Below are positions 57,518-64,000 of a DNA stretch of 64,000 bases, in pieces. Under the pieces are notes generated by a model that ran no database searches, was not told the DNA's origin, and was given only the letters and a program-made list of their open reading frames with translations. The first letter of the stretch is position 1. Each line of letters begins with the position of its first letter. The position numbers and the translations under genes are program-made. The stretch spans positions 124,001-188,000 of the forward strand of contig NZ_JAMOHZ010000006.1 in NCBI RefSeq assembly GCF_024448715.1, written 5' to 3'. The DNA is from Stutzerimonas stutzeri. Its GTDB lineage: Bacteria > Pseudomonadota > Gammaproteobacteria > Pseudomonadales > Pseudomonadaceae.

Positions 57518-58557
57518 GCGCTTGTCTCCAGCCGCCATTGCAGGGTTTCGCCCGCGCGCAGGGGCACCACGTTATGCTCGCCGAACGGTAGATTGGCCGG
57601 TACGTTCCAGGGTTCGCGTACCAGCGTGATTTGCTCGGTGTTGCGTGGCAGACCATAAAAGTCGGCACCGAAGTGGCTGGCGAAGGCTTCCAGGCGATCC
57701 AGCGCATTGCGCTGTTCGAAGGCCTCGGCATACAGCTCTATCGCCGCGTACGCGGTGTAACAACCGGCGCAGCCACAGGCGTTCTCTTTGGCGTGCTGGG
57801 CATGGGGTGCCGAGTCGGTACCGAGGAAGAACTTCCGGTTACCGCTGGTCGCTGCATCGAGCAGGGCTTCTTGGTGGGTGTTGCGCTTGAGGATCGGCAA
57901 GCAGAAGAAGTGCGGACGAATGCCGCCAACCAGCATGTGATTGCGGTTGTAAAGCAGATGGTGGGCCGTGATCGTCGCACCGACGTTGCTGCTGGCCGCC
58001 TCGACGAACTGCACTGCATCGCGAGTGGTGATGTGCTCGAACACCACCTTGAGGGTTGGGAAACGCTCGGTCACTCGGCTCAGTTGCTCGTCGATGAAGT
58101 ACTTCTCGCGATCGAAGATATCGATCTCCGAACGGGTCACTTCACCGTGCACCAGTAGCGGAAGGCCGACTTCGGCCATGGTTTCCAACACCGGGAAGAT
58201 GTTGTCGATGCGGGTCACGCCAGATGCTGAATTGGTGGTTGCACCGGCCGGATAGAGCTTGGCCGCGTAAACATAACCGCTGGCCTTGGCTGCGCGTATG
58301 TCGTCGGGCTGCGTGCCATCGGTGAGATAAAGCACCATCAGCGGCTCGAAGCTGTTCGCGTCCGGCCTGGCGGAGAGAATGCGCTGACGGTAAGCGTCTG
58401 CCTCCGCGGCGTTGCGTACCGGCGGGACCAGGTTCGGCATGATGATCGCGCGGGCGAACTGGCGAGCAGCATCCGCCACGGTATGCGGCAGCGCTGCGCC
58501 GTCGCGCAGATGAATGTGCCAATCGTCGGGGCGCAGTAGAGTCAGTCGGTCGGACAT
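57514..58557 (-). CDS. pyrC: dihydroorotase (PyrC)
   Basis: PyrC closes carbamoyl-aspartate to dihydroorotate in pyrimidine synthesis. The 347 residues contain the zinc motif [10 protein letters not shown] at 11-20, the carboxylated Lys in [16 protein letters not shown] near 102, HGEVT near 139, and FEHITT near 177, with Asp in [10 protein letters not shown] near 250. Length and motifs are of the E. coli class. It is first in a pyrC-rnt unit, divergent from motY. Confidence 0.97.
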   Translation of the reverse strand: MSDRLTLLRPDDWHIHLRDGAALPHTVADAARQFARAIIMPNLVPPVRNAAEADAYRQRILSARPDANSFEPLMVLYLTDGTQPDDIRAAKASGYVYAAKLYPAGATTNSASGVTRIDNIFPVLETMAEVGLPLLVHGEVTRSEIDIFDREKYFIDEQLSRVTERFPTLKVVFEHITTRDAVQFVEAASSNVGATITAHHLLYNRNHMLVGGIRPHFFCLPILKRNTHQEALLDAATSGNRKFFLGTDSAPHAQHAKENACGCAGCYTAYAAIELYAEAFEQRNALDRLEAFASHFGADFYGLPRNTEQITLVREPWNVPANLPFGEHNVVPLRAGETLQWRLETSA

Positions 58558-58752
58558 GCAGGTTTCCAGGCGGGTAAAACGTGCACGAATGCTACCGTAA
58601 ACGGGGGAAAAAATCGCCGCAGACGGGACGTCAGGGTCCGAAAGAGCCTCTCCGAGGGGCGACCAGGCGTGCTAAACGGATGGCACGCCTGTTCAAGTTT
58701 CCGCTGCCAGCACCGATACCCCGGTTGAATGTTGTTTACCGTGGAGCCTTAC

Positions 58753-59646
58753 GTGCGCCTGCGCCTCTTTGTTCTTGCTTGTCTACTGACTTCGCCGGCC
58801 GATGCCATCACGTTCCAGACACGTCTGGAACGGGTGCAGTGGCAGGTCGATGGCGACCAGTTCGAATGCCGGCTGGTACAACCGGTGGCCGGCTTCGGCA
58901 GGGGCGAGTTCGTTCGGCGCGCTGGTGAGCAGGCCATCTTTCGCTTGCAGTCGCCTGATCGCTGGCTGGGCAATGGCTCGGCGACTCTGCTGGCAGCGGC
59001 TGCGCCTTGGCAGCCGGAGCGTAGCGATATCAACTTGGGCATGGTCTCGGTAGTCGGTGGCGACATCCCGTTCAATAGCTCGCAATTACAGGCCGGGCGG
59101 CTGCTGAGCGGTCTGCTCGACGGGCGCAGCCCCGTGGTGCGTCATCACACGTTGCACGGTGGTGAAGCGCTCGAAGTGCGTCTGCTGCCGGCGCGCTTTG
59201 GCAAGGCGTACGAGGAGTTTCGCGCCTGCACGGCGAAGCTGCTGCCAGTGAATTTCGATCAAATTCGCCAGTCCCAGATCGGCTTTCCCAGCAGTGATGT
59301 GACGCTCGATGCGCTGGGCCAAGCCAAGCTCGATATCATCGTGCAATTTCTCAAGGCCGACCCGAGCGTCAATCACATCCAGCTCGACGGCCATTCCGAC
59401 AATAGCGGCAACCGACTCACCAATCGCGACCTGTCCCGCCGCCGCGCGCTGGCGGTGGAAGAGTATCTAGTCGCCAACGGCGTGCCAAAGGAGCAAATCA
59501 CGCTGCGCTTTCATGGCGAGCGCTATCCACTGGTCCCGAATAACGGCGAAACCAATCGAGCAAAGAATCGCCGGGTCACCCTGCGTCTCGATCGTGCCCC
59601 TGCGAGCACCACAGCCGCCGCCGGGAATGTCGCCCCGTCGTCTTGA
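58753..59646 (+). CDS. motY: flagellar stator-associated protein MotY
   Basis: MotY forms the T-ring that helps hold stator units around the sodium- or proton-driven motor. The C-terminal OmpA-like peptidoglycan-binding domain is clear ([53 protein letters not shown]). The N-terminal domain fits MotY ([26 protein letters not shown]). I chose the GTG at 58753, six bases after GGAG, giving (M)[17 protein letters not shown] as signal peptide and 297 residues. An ATG eight codons upstream lacks a ribosome-binding site. The pyrC-motY-argG neighbourhood matches PA3525-PA3527. Confidence 0.93.
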   Translation: MRLRLFVLACLLTSPADAITFQTRLERVQWQVDGDQFECRLVQPVAGFGRGEFVRRAGEQAIFRLQSPDRWLGNGSATLLAAAAPWQPERSDINLGMVSVVGGDIPFNSSQLQAGRLLSGLLDGRSPVVRHHTLHGGEALEVRLLPARFGKAYEEFRACTAKLLPVNFDQIRQSQIGFPSSDVTLDALGQAKLDIIVQFLKADPSVNHIQLDGHSDNSGNRLTNRDLSRRRALAVEEYLVANGVPKEQITLRFHGERYPLVPNNGETNRAKNRRVTLRLDRAPASTTAAAGNVAPSS

Positions 59647-59732
59647 GGCCGAGCGATGCTCACGCCCCTGTAAAACAAACGTCGCGACCAGTAGAATCCC
59701 CGCTTTCCTTACAATCCCGGGAGTGGATGGCA

Positions 59733-60950
59733 ATGGCCGACGTAAAGAAGGTAGTCCTGGCGTATTCCGGTGGCCTGGACACCTCGGTGATCCTCAAGTG
59801 GCTACAAGACACCTATAACTGCGAAGTGGTGACCTTCACCGCCGACCTCGGTCAGGGTGAAGAAGTCGAGCCAGCACGCGCCAAGGCCAAGGCCATGGGT
59901 GTCGAGGAAATTTACATCGACGACCTGCGCGAAGAATTCGTCCGCGATTTCGTCTTCCCGATGTTCCGCGCCAACACCGTTTACGAAGGCGAATACCTGC
60001 TGGGTACTTCCATCGCCCGCCCGCTGATCGCCAAGCGCCTGATCGAGATTGCCAACGAGACCGGTGCCGACGCCATCTCCCACGGCGCGACCGGCAAAGG
60101 CAACGATCAGGTCCGTTTCGAGCTGGGCGCCTATGCGCTGAAGCCGGGCGTCAAGGTCATCGCCCCCTGGCGTGAATGGGATCTGCTCTCCCGCGAGAAG
60201 CTGATGGACTACGCCGCCACGCACGAGATTCCGATCGAGCGCCACGGCAAAAAGAAGTCGCCTTACTCCATGGATGCCAACCTGCTGCACATCTCCTATG
60301 AAGGCGGCGTGCTGGAAGACACCTGGACTGAGCATGAAGAAGACATGTGGCGCTGGACCAAGTCACCGGAAGCCGCACCGGACACCCCGACCTATATCGA
60401 GCTGACCTACCGCAAGGGCGATATCGTCGCCATCGACGGCAAGGACATGACGCCCGCTGAAGTGCTGACCTACCTGAACAAGATTGGCGGCGAGAACGGT
60501 ATCGGTCGTCTGGATATCGTCGAGAACCGCTACGTCGGCATGAAGTCGCGCGGCTGCTACGAAACCCCCGGCGGCACCATCATGCTCAAGGGCCATCGCG
60601 CCATCGAGTCGATCACCCTGGACCGTGAAGTCGCGCATCTGAAAGACGAGCTGATGCCCAAGTACGCCAGCCTGATCTACAACGGCTACTGGTGGAGTCC
60701 TGAGCGCAGCATGCTGCAGCAGATGATCGATGCCTCGCAGGTCAATGTGAACGGTGTGGTACGTCTGAAGCTCTATAAAGGCAATGTCATCGTTACCGGC
60801 CGTAAGTCCGACGATTCGTTGTTCGATGCCAATATCGCTACATTCGAAGATGATGCCGGCGCCTACGATCAGGCTGACGCGGGCGGCTTTATCAAGCTCA
60901 ACGCACTGCGCATGCGCATTGCCGCGAACAAGGGTCGGACGCAGTTCTAA
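59733..60950 (+). CDS. argG: argininosuccinate synthase
   Basis: ArgG joins citrulline and aspartate with ATP in arginine synthesis. From [20 protein letters not shown] at 59733 (GGGAGTGG upstream) it has 405 residues, the standard length. The P-loop-like AYSGGLDTS and the citrulline/aspartate sites [14 protein letters not shown] and [23 protein letters not shown] are present. The longer frame from 59643 overlaps motY and is not conserved. A terminator-like hairpin follows. Confidence 0.98.
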   Translation: MADVKKVVLAYSGGLDTSVILKWLQDTYNCEVVTFTADLGQGEEVEPARAKAKAMGVEEIYIDDLREEFVRDFVFPMFRANTVYEGEYLLGTSIARPLIAKRLIEIANETGADAISHGATGKGNDQVRFELGAYALKPGVKVIAPWREWDLLSREKLMDYAATHEIPIERHGKKKSPYSMDANLLHISYEGGVLEDTWTEHEEDMWRWTKSPEAAPDTPTYIELTYRKGDIVAIDGKDMTPAEVLTYLNKIGGENGIGRLDIVENRYVGMKSRGCYETPGGTIMLKGHRAIESITLDREVAHLKDELMPKYASLIYNGYWWSPERSMLQQMIDASQVNVNGVVRLKLYKGNVIVTGRKSDDSLFDANIATFEDDAGAYDQADAGGFIKLNALRMRIAANKGRTQF

Positions 60951-60974
60951 AGCAACAGCTGCGCCGCGTCCGAC

Positions 60975-61008
60975 CATAACCCCGGCCATGTGTCGGGGTT
61001 ATGCTTTC
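60975..61008 (+). terminator. intrinsic terminator of argG
   Basis: CATAACCCCG and CGGGGTTATG arms of ten bases around a short loop, then CTTTCTG, lie between argG and gloA. Confidence 0.75.
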
Positions 61009-61048
61009 TGCACAGACACGAGCCTGGCCGAATGAGGAGAAACACACC

Positions 61049-61441
61049 ATGAGACTGCTGCATACCATGCTGCGCGTAGGCGATATGGATAGATCCATTG
61101 CCTTCTATACCGAAGTGCTGGGCATGACGCTGCTACGCCGCAAGGATTATCCGGAAGGCAAGTTCACCTTAGCGTTTGTCGGCTACGGCGACGAAGCGCA
61201 TAACAGCGTGCTGGAGCTGACCCATAACTGGGGCGTCGAGAAATATGATCTGGGCGATGGCTACGGCCATATCGCGCTGGAGGTGGAAGATGTCTACAAG
61301 GCCTGCGAAGACATTCGCAGCCGTGGCGGCAAGATCACCCGCGAGCCGGGACCGATGAAGCACGGCACCAGCATCCTGGCGTTCATCGAGGACCCGGACG
61401 GATACAAGGTTGAATTGCTGTCACCGTCACGTCGGGACTGA
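61049..61441 (+). CDS. gloA: lactoylglutathione lyase (glyoxalase I)
   Basis: GloA converts the methylglyoxal-glutathione hemithioacetal to lactoylglutathione. From [20 protein letters not shown] at 61049 (GAGGAGA upstream) it has 130 residues. The metal ligands His5 (MRLLH), Glu in [10 protein letters not shown], His in [10 protein letters not shown] and Glu in [10 protein letters not shown] are all present, as in the Ni-type bacterial enzymes. A strong bidirectional terminator follows. Confidence 0.97.
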   Translation: MRLLHTMLRVGDMDRSIAFYTEVLGMTLLRRKDYPEGKFTLAFVGYGDEAHNSVLELTHNWGVEKYDLGDGYGHIALEVEDVYKACEDIRSRGGKITREPGPMKHGTSILAFIEDPDGYKVELLSPSRRD

Positions 61442-61453
61442 AGGTCCGAGCGC

Positions 61454-61480
61454 AAAAAAGCCCCATTTACGGGGCTTTTT
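61454..61480. terminator. bidirectional intrinsic terminator between gloA and the PA3496-like gene
   Basis: AAAAAAGCCCC-ATTTAC-GGGGCTTTTT. The A-run on one side and the T-run on the other serve both convergent genes; it ends four bases before the minus-strand stop codon. Confidence 0.95.
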
Positions 61481-61483
61481 CAG

Positions 61484-61663
61484 TCAGAGGTCAAAGTCGA
61501 ACTCGTTGAGTTGCTTCTGCAAACGACGCTCTTCAAGCAAATTGTCGATAATGCGGCGCTTGGTCAGGTTGGTTTTGGCCACTTCAACCGGAGCTTCTGC
61601 AGTATCGTCTTCGTCCTCGGCGACGAAGTCATCTTCAATCTGGATATCTTCTTTCTCGGACAC
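61484..61663 (-). CDS. PA3496-type small acidic protein (putative envelope-integrity protein)
   Basis: This 59-residue protein is read from a GTG at 61663, with GGAG seven bases upstream. Sequence highlights are the very acidic first half (MSEKEDIQIEDDFVAEDEDD), then APVEVAKTNLTKRRIIDNLLEERRL and the ending NEFDFDL. It matches in size, position (next to nth) and character the P. aeruginosa PA3496 protein, linked by annotation to envelope integrity. It has no signal peptide or membrane segment. The non-ATG start and short length make it easy to miss. It terminates at the hairpin shared with gloA. Confidence 0.85.
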   Translation of the reverse strand: MSEKEDIQIEDDFVAEDEDDTAEAPVEVAKTNLTKRRIIDNLLEERRLQKQLNEFDFDL

Positions 61664-61771
61664 TTATCTACTCCACGGCTAAGGCGCGCTGTTGGCGCAC
61701 CTTATAGCGACAAAACAGAAAGTCGTAAAAAAGATTTTTTCAATCAGCCGATAGGTTTTTGCTCCGGTCAA

Positions 61772-62410
61772 TCAATCGTCGGAAGTCTTGTGCTTGTACT
61801 CGCAGAGGTCCTCGATCCGACAGCTGCCACATTGAGGCTTACGCGCCTTGCAGACGTAGCGGCCATGCAGGATCAGCCAGTGATGGGCGTCGAGCAGGTA
61901 ATCCTTCGGGACGAACTTGATCAGTCGTCGCTCCACCTCCAGCACGTTCTTGCCAGGCGCGATATTGGTGCGGTTGGCGACCCGGAATATATGCGTGTCG
62001 ACGGCCATGGTGAACTGCCGAAAGGCCGTGTTCAGTACGACATTGGCGGTCTTGCGGCCTACGCCTGGCAGGGCTTCGAGATCTTCGCGGTTGTCCGGTA
62101 CCTGGCTGCCGTGCTTCTCGATCAAGATGCGGCAGGTTTCGAGCACGTTCTTGGCCTTGCTCGGGTAGAGACCGATGGTCTTGATGTAGCTGCACAGGCC
62201 GTCGTAGCCGAGTGCATAGATGGCTTCCGGTGTATTGGCGACCGGGTAGAGCTTGGCGGTTGCCTTGTTGACGCCGACGTCGGTGGCCTGGGCGGACAGG
62301 ATCACTGCGATCAACAGCTCGAACGGCGTGCTGTATGCCAGCTCGGTCTTCGGTTCGGGGTTGTCTTCGTGGAAACGGCGAAAGATTTCCAGGCGTTTTG
62401 CAGCATTCAT
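61772..62410 (-). CDS. nth: endonuclease III (Nth)
   Basis: Nth is a DNA glycosylase/AP lyase for oxidised pyrimidines. The 212 residues show the helix-hairpin-helix LPGVGRKTANVVLN with catalytic Lys, the catalytic Asp in VDTHIFRVANR, and the C-terminal [4Fe-4S] motif C-x6-C-x2-C-x5-C (VCKARKPQCGSCRIEDLC). It lies 20 bases after rsxE on the same strand, the usual rsx-nth operon arrangement. Confidence 0.97.
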   Translation of the reverse strand: MNAAKRLEIFRRFHEDNPEPKTELAYSTPFELLIAVILSAQATDVGVNKATAKLYPVANTPEAIYALGYDGLCSYIKTIGLYPSKAKNVLETCRILIEKHGSQVPDNREDLEALPGVGRKTANVVLNTAFRQFTMAVDTHIFRVANRTNIAPGKNVLEVERRLIKFVPKDYLLDAHHWLILHGRYVCKARKPQCGSCRIEDLCEYKHKTSDD

Positions 62411-62429
62411 TACAGCGTTCCATCCAGCA

Positions 62430-63143
62430 TCATTCGATCACTCCGGTGACGCGAACGCGACGGCTTTGTACCGGCGCGTCCGGCTGTATCGCCTTGGCGC
62501 GCTCTGCGAGGTTCTCGTCGATACGGTTTTTCAGTGCAATCAACAGGCCGAGCACGATGAATGCACCGGGCGGCAGGATTGCCAGCAGAAACCCCTTGTA
62601 GTCGCAGAACAGGGTCAGCTGCCAGTCCGCGGCGACTGGGCCGAACAGCAGATGCATGTTGGCGAACAGCGCGCCGGTGCCGACCAGTTCGCGGACGCCA
62701 CCCAGCACCACCAACACCAGCGCGAAACCCAGCCCCATCAGCAGGCCATCGAAGCCTGCAATCAGCGGGTTGTGCTTGGCGGCAAAGCCATCGGCGCGGC
62801 CGAGGATTACGCAGTTAGTGGTGATCAGCGGGATAAAGATGCCGAGAATCTGATACAGCTCATAGGTGTAGGCCTGCATCAGCAGCTCGATGCAGGTCGT
62901 CAGCGCGGCGATGATCATCACAAAAGCCGGCAGGCGCACGGCGGTGTTGACCACGCCGCGCACCAGCGACACGCCAATGTTCGAGCAGATCAGGACCAGC
63001 GCGGTGGCCAGACCGAGACCGAGGGCGTTGACCGCCGAGTTGCTGACCCCGAGCAGCGGGCAGAGCCCTAGCAACTGGACCAGTGCCGGGTTGTTTTTCC
63101 ACAGGCCGTTGATGCTCAGTTCTCGGTAGCTGGGATTGCTCAT
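62430..63143 (-). CDS. rsxE: electron transport complex subunit RsxE/RnfE
   Basis: This 237-residue inner-membrane subunit of the Rnf/Rsx complex couples electron flow between NADH and ferredoxin-type carriers to ion movement, and in E. coli it keeps SoxR reduced. The family motifs [27 protein letters not shown] and [21 protein letters not shown], with six membrane helices, are present; the two Cys in LCPLLG and TTNCVILG are the conserved cluster-associated ones. It overlaps rsxG by four bases. Confidence 0.96.
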   Translation of the reverse strand: MSNPSYRELSINGLWKNNPALVQLLGLCPLLGVSNSAVNALGLGLATALVLICSNIGVSLVRGVVNTAVRLPAFVMIIAALTTCIELLMQAYTYELYQILGIFIPLITTNCVILGRADGFAAKHNPLIAGFDGLLMGLGFALVLVVLGGVRELVGTGALFANMHLLFGPVAADWQLTLFCDYKGFLLAILPPGAFIVLGLLIALKNRIDENLAERAKAIQPDAPVQSRRVRVTGVIE

Positions 63144-63910
63144 GGTGTATCGCCTTTCTGCTCGGGCTGCGGGTCGGTGACCTGCAACTCGCCACGGGTC
63201 GCGGCGGCGCCTGCGCGCGAATGGGTTGTCGTTTCGGCAGGCTCCGCTGCGTTTTCCAGCGCATCTTCGGGCGCTATCGGTCTAGTTGACGCGCCGAGCA
63301 GCTCGGCCTTATGCGCGTCGAAATATTTCAGGGCTCGGTGCACCGCACCAACAACGGCGCGAGGAGTGATGGTGGCGCCAGCGAACTGGTCGAAATCACC
63401 GCCATCCTTCTTTACTGCCCAGTCGGACTCGTCGGGATTGCCCAGTGAACGGTTCTCGAAGCTGCGAATCCACGAACTCTTCGCCAGCTCGATTTTGTCG
63501 CCAAGCCCGGGTGTCTCGCGATGACCCACTACACGCACGCCGGCAACTCGTCCGTCCGTATGTACGCCGACGAGCAAATGTATCGCGCCGCTGTATCCAT
63601 CCGGCGCGATGGCTTGGAGAATCACTGCGCTGGGCTTGCCATTCTTGATCGCGACATAAGCGGGCAACGGTCCCTTGGTCCCCAGCAGGGGATCATGCAC
63701 AGCGACGCTGTTGTCGAGGAGCTGGTTGTCGTAGCTGTCTCTGGGCAGGATTTCGTTCAGGGCACGCAGCTGTGCGGCGCGTTCCGACGCCTGGATGCGT
63801 TCGGCGGTGAATTGCTGCAGTAGCGTCACCGCGCCCACGGTCACCACGGCGAACAGACCTAACACCAGGCTGTTCTTGAGCATTGAGCGGCTGAGTTCAG
63901 GAAGGATCAT
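63140..63910 (-). CDS. rsxG: electron transport complex subunit RsxG/RnfG
   Basis: This 256-residue flavoprotein is anchored by one N-terminal helix ([18 protein letters not shown]). The covalent-FMN motif lies in [18 protein letters not shown] with the acceptor Thr at about 180; the usual S/T at the first position is Ala here. [12 protein letters not shown] is also diagnostic. The C-terminal 50 residues are Ala/Glu/Thr-rich and longer than in E. coli. It lies one base after rsxD's stop and overlaps rsxE. Confidence 0.95.
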   Translation of the reverse strand: MILPELSRSMLKNSLVLGLFAVVTVGAVTLLQQFTAERIQASERAAQLRALNEILPRDSYDNQLLDNSVAVHDPLLGTKGPLPAYVAIKNGKPSAVILQAIAPDGYSGAIHLLVGVHTDGRVAGVRVVGHRETPGLGDKIELAKSSWIRSFENRSLGNPDESDWAVKKDGGDFDQFAGATITPRAVVGAVHRALKYFDAHKAELLGASTRPIAPEDALENAAEPAETTTHSRAGAAATRGELQVTDPQPEQKGDTP

Positions 63911-63911
63911 G

Positions 63912-64000
63912 TCATTCGCCCAGCTTGAAGCCGCGCTCGGCCTTGCGGTGGCCGTAGGTGCGCGGGCGGGTGTAGTAGTCGATGGTCGGCGCGCACAGGT
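63912..64000 (-). CDS. rsxD: electron transport complex subunit RsxD/RnfD, C-terminal end (partial)
   Basis: Only the last 28 codons are inside the window: [20 protein letters not shown] then ERGFKLGE and a stop at 63912-63914. This tail, with IDYYTRPR, and its position just upstream of rsxG identify RsxD, a membrane flavoprotein of the Rsx complex. Confidence 0.85.
   Translation of the reverse strand, partial: LCAPTIDYYTRPRTYGHRKAERGFKLGE

Noticed and set aside
61511-62449. 312-codon plus-strand frame opposite the PA3496-like gene and nth
   Set aside because: It is antisense to the conserved nth motifs; the frames at 62253-63071 opposite rsxE and 42432-43394 opposite hom are rejected for the same reason.

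Overview
The window is a stretch of a gammaproteobacterial chromosome, almost certainly from the Pseudomonas stutzeri group (Stutzerimonas) or a close Pseudomonas relative. Supporting signs are the neighbourhoods sbcB-mvaT-purU, ffh-rpsP-rimM-trmD-rplS, rnt-pyrC-motY-argG-gloA and rsxDGE-nth with the small PA3496-type protein, a MvaT-type H-NS protein, a 481-residue bifunctional AlgA/ManC enzyme, and GGTGGGCT...AGCCCACC intergenic repeats. Most of it is ordinary core genome in compact operons. I see no rRNA, tRNA, CRISPR array, prophage or transposase.

Layout. 1-3091 (minus): RDD protein, SpoIIM-like protein and a DUF4129 protein that runs off the left edge. 3325-8592: sbcB, mvaT, purU, a HerA-like ATPase and a small hypothetical gene. 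9016-13063: algA-type GDP-mannose enzyme, yaaA, and a dmeF-type metal exporter with a His/Asp hexanucleotide repeat. 13328-19532: PhoH-like ATPase, moaCDE, rhlB, a cNMP-domain/GGDEF protein and an EstB-type esterase. 19880-24073: general amino-acid ABC transporter aapJQMP with a sigma-54-type promoter, a Crc/Hfq-type motif and hairpins after aapJ. 24046-24256: a REP-like block with a 24-base duplication of the aapP 3' end. 24391-36020: purL, a Nif3-like protein, ohr/ohrR, an L,D-transpeptidase, two Nudix hydrolases, gamma-carbonic anhydrase, purT, a CorB-like protein and a CcsA-like protein. 36288-45456: ffh, rpsP-rimM-trmD-rplS, xerD, dsbC, a GFA protein, hom and thrC. 56843-64000 (mixed strands): rnt-pyrC, motY, argG, gloA, PA3496-like, nth and rsxE-rsxG-rsxD (the last cut by the right edge).

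The main accessory feature is 45648-56737. A divergent GntR/FCD regulator faces a GlcG/HbpS-like protein, a complete TRAP transporter (dctPQM), a crotonase-fold protein that lacks both classical hydratase glutamates, a CaiB/BaiF CoA-transferase, a class V (serine/alanine-glyoxylate type) aminotransferase and a 999-residue FAD/Fe-S D-2-hydroxyacid dehydrogenase. The genes are co-oriented and closely spaced. The content suggests uptake of an organic (di)acid, activation by CoA transfer, an unusual crotonase step, and handling of a 2-hydroxy/2-oxo acid by oxidation and transamination. I cannot assign the substrate; this is the best candidate for an undescribed pathway here.

Regulatory signals are recorded where the sequence supports them: AANAANAA motifs ahead of aapJ, dctP and the class V aminotransferase; an OhrR-type operator; a MerR-like dyad before dmeF; an 18-base perfect palindrome upstream of algA; a 12-bp hairpin just before the moaC ribosome-binding site; and several strong intrinsic terminators. 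Two genes missed by simple ORF finding are added: the DUF4129 gene open at the left edge and the 59-codon PA3496-like gene at 61484-61663.
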